Below are positions 7,956-17,424 of a stretch of DNA of 64,000 nt, in pieces. Both the position numbers and the translations under genes were made by a program. Source of the DNA: Comamonadaceae bacterium UBA2121. GTDB lineage: Bacteria > Pseudomonadota > Gammaproteobacteria > Burkholderiales > Burkholderiaceae_C. The notes beneath the pieces are model-generated. The model was not told where the DNA came from. It did not search any database and was given only the letters and a program-made list of their open reading frames with translations. The DNA lies in NCBI GenBank assembly GCA_002331385.1, contig DCYB01000014.1, forward strand, positions 1 through 64,000, in the 5' to 3' direction. How positions within the stretch are numbered: position 1 is the stretch's first letter; each line of letters opens with the position of its first letter.

Positions 7956-8687
7956 ATGGCCACAACAACCAATCGTACCGACAAAGTTCTCGTAGTGGAT
8001 GACGACGCACGCATTCGCGATTTGCTGCGCCGCTACCTGACGCAGGAGGGATTTGAAGTGATGGTTGCCGAAGACGGCAAGGCACTCAACCGCATCCTGC
8101 TGCGCGAGACCGTCGACCTGATCGTGCTCGATTTGATGATGCCCGGCGAGGACGGCCTGTCGATCTGCCGCCGCCTGCGCGCCGCCAATGACCGCACGCC
8201 CATCATCATGCTCACCGCCAAGGGCGAGGACGTGGATCGCATCGTCGGTCTGGAAGTGGGTGCCGACGACTATCTGGGCAAGCCCTTCAACCCGCGCGAA
8301 CTGCTGGCGCGTATCCACGCCGTGCTGCGCCGCCGTCCTCCGCAAGAGGCTCCGGGTGCACCGTCGGGCGACAACGAGGTCGTCACCTTCGGTCCGTTCA
8401 CGTTTGACCTGGGCACGCGCGCGCTGCAGAAGAACGGTGAAGAGCTGCCGCTGACCACCGGAGAATTCGCCATGCTCAAGGCGCTGGTGCGCCACCCGCG
8501 CCAACCGCTGTCGCGTGAAAAGCTCGCCCTGCTGGCCCGAGGCCGTGAGTTCGAACCTTTCGACCGCAGTCTGGACGTGCAAATCTCCCGCCTGCGCAAG
8601 CTGGTGGAGGTGGATGCGGCCGCGCCGCGCTATATCCAGACTGTCTGGGGCGTGGGCTACGTGTTCGTTCCGGACGGCACGAGCTGA
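7956..8687 (+). CDS. ompR: response regulator OmpR
   Basis: A 243-residue two-component regulator. The receiver domain (about 10-125) carries VVDDD near 13-17, phospho-acceptor D59 in LIVLDLMMP, T87 and K109 in GKPF. A winged-helix trans_reg_C domain follows (about 145-240, with TTGEFAMLKALV and YIQTVWGVGYVF). Directly followed by its histidine kinase gene with a 161-bp gap. It likely controls envelope functions such as porins; the promoter has candidate autoregulatory repeats. The start has a good GAGGAAAG site. Confidence 0.93.
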   Translation: MATTTNRTDKVLVVDDDARIRDLLRRYLTQEGFEVMVAEDGKALNRILLRETVDLIVLDLMMPGEDGLSICRRLRAANDRTPIIMLTAKGEDVDRIVGLEVGADDYLGKPFNPRELLARIHAVLRRRPPQEAPGAPSGDNEVVTFGPFTFDLGTRALQKNGEELPLTTGEFAMLKALVRHPRQPLSREKLALLARGREFEPFDRSLDVQISRLRKLVEVDAAAPRYIQTVWGVGYVFVPDGTS

Positions 8688-8848
8688 TCCACCGGACTTT
8701 TCCGCCCTCTGTCACGCCCGTGCCCGACCGACTTCACGGTGGGGCCCGCGTGTTTGGCGTTGGCGGTAATATCTGCCGGTTCTGCTGCGCCGACAGCTTC
8801 TCTCCCGGGTCGCGCGTTGGCCTCCCACTTTCCTGAATATGGTCGTCG

Positions 8849-10399
8849 ATGAGCGCCACTAGCGAAGAAAAAGTCATTTCAGACGCCACCAGCCCTGCCC
8901 CGCTGGAGGCGCGAAAAGCCCAGAATGCCCAGCGCGCACGCGTCGGGCTGAATCTCTTTTGGCGCACGTTTTTCCTGCTCGCGCTGCTCCTGATCGGCAG
9001 TATCCTGGCGTGGCTGCAAACCTTGCGCGCGCTCGAATTCGAGCCCCGCACGCTGCAAACCGCCCAGCAAATCGCCTCGCTCGTCAACCTGAGCCGTGCG
9101 GCGCTGGTGCACGCCGACGCCATTGCGCGCGTCTCGCTCATCAAGACCATGGCCGATCAGGAAGGTGTGCGCATTCTTCCGCGCGAGCCGGGCGACAAAT
9201 TCGAACACCTGCCGCAATCCGCCCTTGGTGCACGCCTGACGGAAGAACTGACGCGCCGCCTGGGCCCCGGCACGATCCTCGCCAGCAGCGTGAACGGCGA
9301 GGCGGGCCTGTGGGTGGGGTTCACCATCAACGGCGACCCGAACTGGCTGCTGATGGACCGCTCGCGCCTGTCTGCCGCCAGTGGCCGCACCTGGCTGATC
9401 TGGCTGATCACCGCAGGCGCGCTGTCGCTGGCCGGTGCTGCCGTGATTGCGCGGCTCATCAATCGCCCGCTCAAGCAGCTCTCCTACGCCGCCAATCGCG
9501 TGAAGGATGGCGACTTCACCGCCAGCAAGCTGGATGAGGAAGCCGTGACCAGCGAGATCCGCGAGGTGAACATCGGCTTCAACCGCATGGCGCAAAAGCT
9601 CGCCAAGCTGGAGCAGGATCGCGCCGTGATGCTGGCAGGCATTTCGCACGACTTGCGCACGCCGCTGGCACGCCTGCGACTCGAGACGGAAATGAGCGTC
9701 ACGGACGACGTGGCGCGCGAGCACATGGTGGCGGACATCGTGCAGCTCGATGCCACCATCGACAAGTTCCTCGACTACGCGCGGCCCGACGCGGTCACGC
9801 TCACGCCGGTCAATCTCAATGGAGTAGTGTCTTCGTGCGTGTACGCCGTGCAGGACCACCGCGAGTTGCAGATCACCATGAACGTGCCGGACAACCTCAA
9901 CGTGCTGGCCGACGAGATCGAGCTGGCGCGCGTAATCTCCAACCTGCTGGAGAACGCGCGGCGCTACGGCAAGAACAAGGAAACCGGCGTCACCAACGTG
10001 GACATCTCGGCCAAGTCATGGGACAAATGGGTGCTGATCAAGCTGCGCGACCACGGAAACGGCGTGCCGCCCGAGCAGATCGCCAACCTCACCAAACCGT
10101 TCTTCCGCAGCGACTCTGCGCGCACCGCAGCAGCGGGAGCGGGTCTCGGCCTGGCCATCGTGGACAAGACCGTGCAGCGCATGGGCGGCATCTTTGCGCT
10201 GGCCAATGCGGCTTCCGGCGGATTGGTGGCGCACATCCAACTCCAACGCGTGACGGAAATTCCCGATGGCGTCGACCAGAAGCAGCGCCTGCAGCGCCCG
10301 CAAGTCAAGCGCCACTTGCCTCCGCGTCCAGGCGAGCATCCGCGCCATCGCGAAAGCCCGTCGGACTTCGCCGCGCTGGGCGACGACCAGAACGACTGA
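8849..10399 (+). CDS. envZ: osmosensor histidine kinase EnvZ
   Basis: A 516-residue membrane kinase. TM1 is about 38-59, a short periplasmic loop follows to about 180, TM2 is about 181-204, then HAMP. The dimerisation/phospho-acceptor helix has SHDLRTP with H267, and the ATPase domain carries an N-box (SNLLENA, about 364-370) and a GAGLGLAIV box (430-438). The last 45 residues form a charged, proline-rich tail (VKRHLPPRPGEHPRHRE) not part of the kinase core. It phosphorylates the neighbouring OmpR. Ribosome site is weak; the ATG at 8849 is the first that fits the family. Confidence 0.92.
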   Translation: MSATSEEKVISDATSPAPLEARKAQNAQRARVGLNLFWRTFFLLALLLIGSILAWLQTLRALEFEPRTLQTAQQIASLVNLSRAALVHADAIARVSLIKTMADQEGVRILPREPGDKFEHLPQSALGARLTEELTRRLGPGTILASSVNGEAGLWVGFTINGDPNWLLMDRSRLSAASGRTWLIWLITAGALSLAGAAVIARLINRPLKQLSYAANRVKDGDFTASKLDEEAVTSEIREVNIGFNRMAQKLAKLEQDRAVMLAGISHDLRTPLARLRLETEMSVTDDVAREHMVADIVQLDATIDKFLDYARPDAVTLTPVNLNGVVSSCVYAVQDHRELQITMNVPDNLNVLADEIELARVISNLLENARRYGKNKETGVTNVDISAKSWDKWVLIKLRDHGNGVPPEQIANLTKPFFRSDSARTAAAGAGLGLAIVDKTVQRMGGIFALANAASGGLVAHIQLQRVTEIPDGVDQKQRLQRPQVKRHLPPRPGEHPRHRESPSDFAALGDDQND

Positions 10400-10447
10400 T
10401 TGGCTCCTGCCCTGACGCCCTGCCCTAGGGGCTGGTTCGGCGTTGGG

Positions 10448-10951
10448 TCAGCGCTTGTAGAGCAGCGCGATCGCTCGCGCCTCCATCGCAAGGCCCTGCC
10501 CCACGGGGCCCAGTCGCTCCGCGGTCTTCGCCTTCACGTTGACCTGACCAACGTCCACGCCCAGCGTGCGGGCAATCACCTCGCACATCGCGCCAATGTG
10601 CGGTGCCAGCTTGGGCGCCTGCGCGATGACGGTGCTGTCGACGTTGGCGATGTCAAACCCCGCCGCGCGCACCCGGCGCGCCGCTTCGGCCAGCAGCACG
10701 TCGGACCGGGCTCCCTTGAACTGCGCATCGGTATCCGGGAAATGCCGACCGATATCACCCAACGCGGCGCCGCCCAGAATGGCGTCGGTGATCGCATGCA
10801 GCAGCACGTCCGCATCGGAATGCCCGAGCAGTCCCGTCTTGTGCGCGATCTCCACGCCGCCAATGATCAGCGGCCGGCCAGGCACCAGCGCATGCACGTC
10901 CCAGCCCTCCCCGATGCGAATGGAAGGAAAGTTCGATGCCTGTGTGCTCAT
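10448..10951 (-). CDS. ispF: 2-C-methyl-D-erythritol 2,4-cyclodiphosphate synthase
   Basis: A 167-residue enzyme of the non-mevalonate isoprenoid pathway, closing the ring of MEP-CDP with loss of CMP. Metal ligands D18 and H20 (GWDVH) and H44 (LGHSDADV) are visible, and AKTAERLGPVGQG matches the family signature. It overlaps ispD by 4 bases (ATGA), so the two pathway genes are translationally coupled. Length is normal. Confidence 0.95.
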   Translation of the reverse strand: MSTQASNFPSIRIGEGWDVHALVPGRPLIIGGVEIAHKTGLLGHSDADVLLHAITDAILGGAALGDIGRHFPDTDAQFKGARSDVLLAEAARRVRAAGFDIANVDSTVIAQAPKLAPHIGAMCEVIARTLGVDVGQVNVKAKTAERLGPVGQGLAMEARAIALLYKR

Positions 10952-11736
10952 GGTGTATTCAACTCCGGGATGGACAGCGCGGATTCGCCGCCATGCGACG
11001 CTACGCCGCGCGTGCGCAACTGGAGAATGGCGTCGGCCAATGCGAAATCCTGCGGATAGGTGATCTTGAAATTCTGTGCGCTGCCCAGCACCAGCAAAGG
11101 CCGCAAACCCGCCGCCTCGATGGCACTGGCCTCGTCGGTGATGCCGTCAAAATCGCGCTCGGCGTGCGGCTCCAGTGCATCGTGCAAGACCCCGGCGCGG
11201 AACATCTGCGGTGTCTGCGCCAGCCATTTGCCTTCGCGCTCGATGGTGGCAGCGCTGCGTCCATCCACCGCCAGTTTCAGTGTGTCCGGCAGCGGAACGC
11301 CCATCAGCCCGCCAACCGGATCGGGCAGGCAGGCGGTGATCAAGGCGTCGATCTGTTCCGGCGTGATCAGACAACGCGCCGCGTCGTGCACCAGCACCCA
11401 GTCCTCGCGCGTTGCCGTCTGGCTCGCGAGCAAAAACCGCAAACCATTGAACACGCTCGATGCCCGGGTCGCGCCGCCTCCGTCGATGACGTTCCAGAAC
11501 GCATTCGCCTTGCGCAACGTGCCGTCGCCGGGAGACACCACCACATGCACGTGGGCGATCTGGCGTGCCGCTTCGAACGCGGCCAGCGTGTGCTCCACCA
11601 TCATCTTGCCCGCCAGCGGCGCGTATTGCTTGGGCTGCGAGGTCGCGGCGCGGCTGCCCACGCCCGCGCAGGGCAGTAGCGCGAAACATCGGACCGGGCG
11701 TTGCGTGGGACTCTGGGCTGGTTGTGGCTGATTCAT
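10948..11736 (-). CDS. ispD: 2-C-methyl-D-erythritol 4-phosphate cytidylyltransferase
   Basis: A 262-residue cytidylyltransferase that couples MEP to CTP. The N-terminal loop LLPCAGVGSRA (about 21-31) with PKQY binds CTP, VLVHDAARCL (about 115-124) carries the conserved Asp, and AQTPQMFR and TDEASAIEAAG follow as in the family. I start it at 11736, because the longer frame only adds non-conserved sequence. It is first in the ispD-ispF pair and is divergent from mfd. Confidence 0.95.
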   Translation of the reverse strand: MNQPQPAQSPTQRPVRCFALLPCAGVGSRAATSQPKQYAPLAGKMMVEHTLAAFEAARQIAHVHVVVSPGDGTLRKANAFWNVIDGGGATRASSVFNGLRFLLASQTATREDWVLVHDAARCLITPEQIDALITACLPDPVGGLMGVPLPDTLKLAVDGRSAATIEREGKWLAQTPQMFRAGVLHDALEPHAERDFDGITDEASAIEAAGLRPLLVLGSAQNFKITYPQDFALADAILQLRTRGVASHGGESALSIPELNTP

Positions 11737-11809
11737 GCAGGTCAATTTTAGACATCGTCCTGCATGTCGCGGCGAAAACGCACGCCGTGCAATGAAAAAG
11801 CGCACTCTT

Positions 11810-11859
11810 TAAAATAGGGCCATCACGACATCCCCGTGCGCTCGCGCTACGGGGTTTTT
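11810..11859 (+). promoter_or_regulatory. mfd leader: possible -10 element and terminator-like hairpin
   Basis: A TAAAAT at 11810-11815 could be a -10 box. Just downstream, CCCCGT (11832-11837) pairs with ACGGGG (11849-11854) and is followed by five T. A terminator-type hairpin 50 bp before the mfd ATG could be an attenuator or could end a short transcript. The -35 is not convincing. Confidence 0.5.
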
Positions 11860-11908
11860 GTCGTTTTCGTCCGTCTGATGCGGACACTGCACAGAACTGA
11901 AGAACGCC

Positions 11909-14900
11909 ATGGATTTGCCCAAACTCACGCCCGGAAAACGCTTTGCCATGCCGCGCCCTGCCGGATCGGCCGATGCGCTGCTGCTGGCCCGGCTGTCCGA
12001 ACAGGAAAAGCAGCATCAGCGCGTGGTGGCCATCGTCACCGCCGATGCCTCCGACGCCCGCCGCCTGATCGATGAGATGGAATTCTTCGCGCCTGAGTTG
12101 CGCTGCGCGATGTTCCCCGATTGGGAGACGCTGCCCTACGATACGTTCTCGCCGCATCAGGACCTGATCAGCGAGCGTCTGGCCACGCTCTGGCGCATCT
12201 CCCAGGGCGACGTGGACGTGGTGCTGGTTCCCGCCACCACGGCGCTGTACCGCGTGGCGCCGCAAGCGTTTCTGGCGGGCTATACCTTTCACTTCAAGAA
12301 CCATCAAAAGCTCGACGAGGCGCGCCTGCGTGCGCAGTTGACGCTGGCGGGCTATTCCAACGTCTCGCAAGTGGTGAGCCACGGCGAATATGCCGTACGG
12401 GGTGGCCTGATCGACCTGTTCCCGATGGGCTCGCCCGTGCCTTATCGCGTGGATTTGTTCGATGACGAAATCGACTCGATCCGCACTTTTGATCCGGACA
12501 CCCAGCGCAGCCTGTATCCGGTGAACGAAGTGCGCCTGTTGCCGGGCCGCGAGTTCCCGATGGACGAGGCCGCGCGCGCCAAGTTCCGCAGCCGCTGGCG
12601 CGAACTGCTGGAGGGCGACCCCACCAAGAGCCGCATCTACAAGGACATGGGCAACGGCGTGGCCACCGCAGGTATCGAGTACTACCTGCCGCTGTTCTTT
12701 GACGAAACGGCGACCGTGTTCGACTATCTCGGCGCGTCGGCCACGTTGGTGCTGCATGGTGATCTGGAAGCCGCGTTCCAGCGCTTCTGGCAGGACACCA
12801 AAGAACGCTTCCGTCTGGTGCAAGGCGACCCGGAGCGCCCCGCCCTGCCGCCCGAAACGCTGTTCCTGTCGGCCGACCAGTTCTACACCTGCGCCAAGGA
12901 CCACGCCCAGTTGGCACTGCGCCAGGGCGTGGAAGACGTCAAGGACAATGCGTACTTCCAGTCGTTGGGCGACCTGTCCGTCATGCGCGGCGTGGACGAG
13001 CCGCTGGCGCGCCTGAAGGCGCACATTCTCGCCACCCAGCATCGAGTGCTGCTGCTGGCCGAAAGCGCGGGGCGGCGCGAATCGCTGCTCGACTTTCTGC
13101 GCGCATCGCGTCTGGATCCGCCTGCGTTCGATTCGTTGAGCGAGTTCGAGGCCACGCGCAACGAGCCCTTCGGCATCGCCACCTCCAACCTCGCCACCGG
13201 TTTCAGTTGGATCGAAGGCGGTATCGATTTCGTCACCGAAACCGAACTATTCGCGGGCGGCACAACCACGCGCCGCCGTCGCAAGCAGGAGCAAGTCAGC
13301 GATGTCGATGCGCTCATCAAGGATTTGTCGGAACTGAAGGTGGGCGATCCGGTGGTGCACAGTGCGCACGGCATCGGGCGCTACCTCGGCCTGATCAACA
13401 TGGACATCGGGCAGAAGAACCCCGATGGCACGCCCGCCCTGCAGGAGTTCCTGCATCTGGAGTATGCCGACAAGGCCGCGCTGTATGTGCCGGTGAGTCA
13501 GTTGCAGCTCATCAGCCGCTACACAGGCGTGTCTGCCGACGAAGCGCCCTTGCACAAACTGGGCAGCGGCCAGTGGGAAAAAGCCAAGCGCAAGGCCGCC
13601 GAGCAGGTGCGCGATTCGGCTGCGGAACTGCTCAACATCTATGCGCGCCGCGCGGCACGCCAAGGCCATGCATTCCGCTTCAACGCGGGCGACTACGAAC
13701 AGTTCGCCAACGACTTCGGCTTTGAAGAAACCGCAGACCAGAACGCGGCGATCCACGCCGTCGTGCAGGACATGATCAGCCCCCAGCCGATGGACCGACT
13801 GGTCTGCGGCGACGTGGGTTTCGGCAAAACCGAAGTGGCCCTGCGCGCCGCATTCGTGGCGGCCATGGGCGGCAAGCAAGTGGCCTTCCTGGCACCCACG
13901 ACGCTGCTGGCCGAGCAGCATTACCAGACGTTGATTGATCGCTTTTCGAAGTGGCCGGTGAAGATTGCCGAGGTCTCGCGTTTCCGCTCGGGCAAGGAGA
14001 TTACGGCTGCCGTGAAGGGCATCGCCGATGGCACGGTGGACATCGTCGTCGGCACACACAAGCTGCTGTCGGAGTCGACGCAGTTCAAGAATCTGGGCCT
14101 GCTCATCATCGACGAGGAGCACCGCTTTGGCGTGCGCCACAAGGAAGCCATGAAGGCCCTGCGCGCCGAGGTGGATGTGCTGACGCTGACCGCAACGCCA
14201 ATTCCGCGCACCATGGGCATGGCCCTGGAAGGCCTGCGTGATCTCTCGGTGATCGCCACTGCGCCGCAGCGCCGCCTGGCCATCAAGACCTTTGTGCGCA
14301 ACGAAGGCACCGGTGTGATACGGGAGGCCGTGCTGCGCGAACTCAAGCGCGGTGGTCAGTGCTATTTCCTGCACAACGAAGTGGAGACGATCGAGAACCG
14401 CAAACAGAAGCTCGAAGAAATCCTGCCGGAAGCGCGCATCGCCGTGGCACACGGACAGATGCCCGAGCGCGAACTGGAAAAGGTGATGCGCGACTTTGTC
14501 GCCCAGCGCTACAACATCCTCTTGTGCTCGACCATCATCGAGACCGGCATCGACGTGCCCAGCGCCAACACCATTCTCATCAGCCGCGCGGACAAGTTCG
14601 GCCTGGCGCAGTTGCACCAGTTGCGCGGGCGCGTGGGACGCTCGCACCACCAAGCCTATGCGTATCTGATGGTGCCGGAAATCGAAGGCCTCACCAAACA
14701 GGCCGCGCAACGCCTGGAAGCCATCCAGCAAATGGAAGAGCTGGGCTCCGGCTTCTATCTGGCCATGCACGATCTGGAGATTCGCGGTGCGGGCGAAGTG
14801 CTGGGCGAGAACCAGAGCGGCAACATGATGGAGATCGGATTCCAGCTCTACAACGAAATGCTGTCGGAAGCCGTGCGCTCACTCAAGGCGGGCAAGGAGC

Positions 14901-15379
14901 CCGACCTGCTGGCACCGCTGTCGATCACCACCGACATCAATCTGCACTCGCCCGCCTTGCTGCCCGATGATTACTGTGGCGACGTGCATCTGCGCCTGTC
15001 GTTCTACAAGAAACTCGCCACGGCCAAGACGCCGCAGCAGATCGATACGCTGCTGGAAGAAATCGTGGACCGCTTCGGCAAGCTGCCGCCGCAGGCCCAG
15101 ACGCTCATCGATGTGCATCGATTGCGCGTGCTGAGCCAACCGTATGGTGTGACGAAGGTGGACGCAGCGCCGGGCGTCATCAACATCACGTTCAAACCGC
15201 AGCCGCCGGTGGACCCGATGAACATCATTCATCTGGTGCAGAAGAACAAACACATCAAATTGGCAGGCAACGAAAAACTGCGAATCGAACGCGAATTGCC
15301 CGATCCCAAAGACCGAGCACATATGGTGCGGGATATCCTTCGCAGCCTCGGCAAACCACTCACCGAAGCAGTGGCTTGA
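11909..15379 (+). CDS. mfd: transcription-repair coupling factor Mfd
   Basis: A 1156-residue ATP-dependent translocase that removes RNA polymerase stalled at lesions and recruits UvrA. Regions in order: UvrB-like N-terminal modules (to about 350), the CarD-like polymerase-interacting domain (about 475-560, with VGDPVVHSAHGIGRYLG), the RecG-type motor with Walker A GDVGFGKTE (about 633-641) and DEEH (about 735), and the C-terminal TRCF domain. Length is normal. Its stop overlaps a possible TTG codon of the next gene, so the membrane protein may be co-transcribed. Confidence 0.97.
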   Translation: MDLPKLTPGKRFAMPRPAGSADALLLARLSEQEKQHQRVVAIVTADASDARRLIDEMEFFAPELRCAMFPDWETLPYDTFSPHQDLISERLATLWRISQGDVDVVLVPATTALYRVAPQAFLAGYTFHFKNHQKLDEARLRAQLTLAGYSNVSQVVSHGEYAVRGGLIDLFPMGSPVPYRVDLFDDEIDSIRTFDPDTQRSLYPVNEVRLLPGREFPMDEAARAKFRSRWRELLEGDPTKSRIYKDMGNGVATAGIEYYLPLFFDETATVFDYLGASATLVLHGDLEAAFQRFWQDTKERFRLVQGDPERPALPPETLFLSADQFYTCAKDHAQLALRQGVEDVKDNAYFQSLGDLSVMRGVDEPLARLKAHILATQHRVLLLAESAGRRESLLDFLRASRLDPPAFDSLSEFEATRNEPFGIATSNLATGFSWIEGGIDFVTETELFAGGTTTRRRRKQEQVSDVDALIKDLSELKVGDPVVHSAHGIGRYLGLINMDIGQKNPDGTPALQEFLHLEYADKAALYVPVSQLQLISRYTGVSADEAPLHKLGSGQWEKAKRKAAEQVRDSAAELLNIYARRAARQGHAFRFNAGDYEQFANDFGFEETADQNAAIHAVVQDMISPQPMDRLVCGDVGFGKTEVALRAAFVAAMGGKQVAFLAPTTLLAEQHYQTLIDRFSKWPVKIAEVSRFRSGKEITAAVKGIADGTVDIVVGTHKLLSESTQFKNLGLLIIDEEHRFGVRHKEAMKALRAEVDVLTLTATPIPRTMGMALEGLRDLSVIATAPQRRLAIKTFVRNEGTGVIREAVLRELKRGGQCYFLHNEVETIENRKQKLEEILPEARIAVAHGQMPERELEKVMRDFVAQRYNILLCSTIIETGIDVPSANTILISRADKFGLAQLHQLRGRVGRSHHQAYAYLMVPEIEGLTKQAAQRLEAIQQMEELGSGFYLAMHDLEIRGAGEVLGENQSGNMMEIGFQLYNEMLSEAVRSLKAGKEPDLLAPLSITTDINLHSPALLPDDYCGDVHLRLSFYKKLATAKTPQQIDTLLEEIVDRFGKLPPQAQTLIDVHRLRVLSQPYGVTKVDAAPGVINITFKPQPPVDPMNIIHLVQKNKHIKLAGNEKLRIERELPDPKDRAHMVRDILRSLGKPLTEAVA

Positions 15380-15396
15380 GCTACATTGGCCGCATC

Positions 15397-16074
15397 ATGT
15401 TCTGGGAAGCGGCCATCTGTTTCATCGCACTCGCCATTGCGCTGTGGCTGCAACCATGGCGCATGCTGGCGTCGACAACCGTGCGCACGCCGGAGGGCCC
15501 GCACCGGCAAATCTCGCCGCTGATCACGCCCATCTTCGCCGCGGTGGTCATCCTGCCCTGGATGTGGGCGCTTCCGACGCTGGTACACATGCCCCTGCCG
15601 CTGCAACTGTCCGGCGCATGCATGCTGGTGCTGTCGCTGGGCTGGCCACTGGCGATTCCCGTGCTCTGCACCATCGGCGTGATTGCCGCTTTCATCTCCC
15701 CTGCCATGCAATGGAGCGAGGCCATCACCGCCGTCATGTGGCTTGGCGTGGCACCCGCTACGCTGGCCTTGTTGCTGGGCGCACTCATCCGCAAGTTGAC
15801 GGGCACGCGCATGTTCGTCTACGTGCTCGGGCGCGCATTTCTCGGCACGGTGGCATGCGTATTCGTCGCGGGCGCGCTCTCGCAGTGGAGCGGGCACATC
15901 ATTGCCGCGCAGATCGATGACGGACTGTCTCTGGTCGCACGCTGGCTCATGGCCTGGAGTGATGGCCTGCTCACCGGCATGATGACGGCCGTGCTGGTGG
16001 CGTTCAAACCCAATTGGCTGGCCACATGGTCGGACCGGCTCTATTTACCCAAACCACCGCCAAGCGGATCGTGA
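15397..16074 (+). CDS. conserved integral membrane protein, CbiM-like
   Basis: A hydrophobic protein of 225 residues with about six membrane segments (for example AAICFIALAIALWL, ITPIFAAVVILPW, LSGACMLVLSLGWPLAI, ATLALLLGALI). The spacing and the LSGACMLVLSLGWPLAI segment recall short CbiM-type proteins annotated as energy-coupling-factor permeases, but no ATPase or other ECF component is nearby. An upstream TTG at 15376 would overlap the mfd stop by 4 bases; the ATG at 15397 is preferred. Transport of a metal is only a guess. Confidence 0.6.
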   Translation: MFWEAAICFIALAIALWLQPWRMLASTTVRTPEGPHRQISPLITPIFAAVVILPWMWALPTLVHMPLPLQLSGACMLVLSLGWPLAIPVLCTIGVIAAFISPAMQWSEAITAVMWLGVAPATLALLLGALIRKLTGTRMFVYVLGRAFLGTVACVFVAGALSQWSGHIIAAQIDDGLSLVARWLMAWSDGLLTGMMTAVLVAFKPNWLATWSDRLYLPKPPPSGS

Positions 16075-16245
16075 GCCCACGCGCGCATTCGCGAGCGCAC
16101 ACATCACATCAGCGCACGCCGCACGAGCGGTATTTCGCCGCGCCTGCCACCCTCGGCGCGTTGCCTCGTAGATTGATAAATCGCAACACTAAAGACCTCG
16201 TCGAAAGCCATAGTGTGAACATTCAGTCACTTGTTTGGAGGGTAA

Positions 16246-16380
16246 ATGAAGGCACTCATTGACTTGTTTTCTACCGACTACGGGCTCATGAGCATCATCG
16301 GCATCGTATTCATGCTTGGCATGTTCGTGTTTTTTCTTCGCCTGTTCATGAGCAAACCAGGCGGCTCCAAGGAAGAATAA
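16246..16380 (+). CDS. small DUF3149 membrane protein, 44 aa
   Basis: A 44-codon gene behind a TTGGAGG ribosome site. The protein starts MKALIDLFSTDYGLMSIIG, has one membrane span (about 14-34) and ends in a lysine/glutamate tail, KPGGSKEE. This matches the DUF3149 family of very short proteins from beta- and gamma-proteobacteria, of unknown function. It is followed by a strong terminator and lies just before serB. It is easily missed by gene callers because of its size. Confidence 0.75.
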   Translation: MKALIDLFSTDYGLMSIIGIVFMLGMFVFFLRLFMSKPGGSKEE

Positions 16381-16414
16381 ACAGACACTGGCGCGTCGCT
16401 CCACCAGCCATCAG

Positions 16415-16451
16415 GCCGGGAACGGAACCACTAGGTCCGCCCGGCTTTTTT
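16415..16451 (+). terminator. rho-independent terminator
   Basis: GCCGGG at 16415-16420 pairs with CCCGGC at 16440-16445, with an inner CGGA/TCCG stem, followed by six T. It ends the DUF3149 transcript before serB. Confidence 0.85.
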
Positions 16452-16538
16452 CGTGGGCCCGCACCACACGACGTCGGGCCTGCGGCGCCGTGAAAGGGCT
16501 AACATTACGGGTTCCCATTTCATTGCGTTGAAGAACCC

Positions 16539-17252
16539 ATGCCCTCCACCACCGAATTCGCTCCCGGCCTTGTCGTTCGCGGTGTCACGCCGCCGCTCCA
16601 ACTGTCGGACTTCAAACTCATCGCGTTCGACATGGACTCCACGCTCATCAGCATCGAGTGCGTGGACGAGATTGCCGACGTGGTGGGCCGCAAGGCAGAG
16701 GTGGCAGCCATCACCGAAGCGGCCATGCAGGGCATCATCACCGACTACAAGGAAAGCCTGCGCCAGCGCGTGGCCCTGCTCAAGGGAGTGACGCTGCAGG
16801 ATCTGGATCGCGTGTTCACCGAGCGCCTGCGATTCAACCCCGGTGCCAAGGAACTGATCGACGCGGCGCGCGCCGCCGGTCTCAAGACCTTGCTTGTATC
16901 GGGCGGCTTCACGTTCTTCTCCGATCGCGTAAAGGCCCACCTCGGCATCGACTTTGCCCGCTCCAACGTGCTCGACGTGGACAACGGCGCACTGAGCGGC
17001 AGCATGGTGGATCAGCCCTGGGGGGACATCTGTGATGGCGCAGAAAAGCGCCGCACGCTGCTGGAAGTGGCCTCGCTCATGGGCATCGACCCGAGCCAGA
17101 CGATTGCCGTCGGCGATGGCGCAAATGACCTGCCGATGATGGGCGTGGCCGGACTGTCTGTTGCCTATCACGCCAAGCCCACCGTGCGCGCACAGGCCAA
17201 TGTGGCGATCAACCAGGGCGGACTGGACCGTTTGCTCGAAGTCGTTCGCTGA
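16539..17252 (+). CDS. serB: phosphoserine phosphatase SerB
   Basis: A 237-residue HAD-family phosphatase for the last step of serine synthesis. The nucleophile motif DMDST is at 31-35, SGGFTFFSDRVK carries motif II, and GDGANDLPM (about 191) carries motif IV acids. It lacks the extra ACT domain found in some SerB, so it is the short form. It stands alone between the DUF3149 terminator and the MetQ-type gene. Confidence 0.93.
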   Translation: MPSTTEFAPGLVVRGVTPPLQLSDFKLIAFDMDSTLISIECVDEIADVVGRKAEVAAITEAAMQGIITDYKESLRQRVALLKGVTLQDLDRVFTERLRFNPGAKELIDAARAAGLKTLLVSGGFTFFSDRVKAHLGIDFARSNVLDVDNGALSGSMVDQPWGDICDGAEKRRTLLEVASLMGIDPSQTIAVGDGANDLPMMGVAGLSVAYHAKPTVRAQANVAINQGGLDRLLEVVR

Positions 17253-17289
17253 ACACCACACGGCGCTGCTTCTACCTCGTTGTTATTAA

Positions 17290-17312
17290 ATATCCACTCG
17301 ATATATGGATAT
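17290..17312. promoter_or_regulatory. inverted repeat upstream of the MetQ-type gene
   Basis: ATATCCA (17290-17296) and TGGATAT (17306-17312) form a perfect 7-bp inverted repeat with a 9-base spacer, in an AT-rich stretch about 115 bp before the start codon. It could be an operator; the regulator is unknown. Confidence 0.4.
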
Positions 17313-17424
17313 GAAAATAAAAACGAGGCGGGAGTCAACGCCCCGATTTACACTAGCGTTCTCTTACAGAGCGTGGCCCCAACTCCCGCTCGTACAAGAA
17401 CAGTACACACAAGGATCAGTGAAC

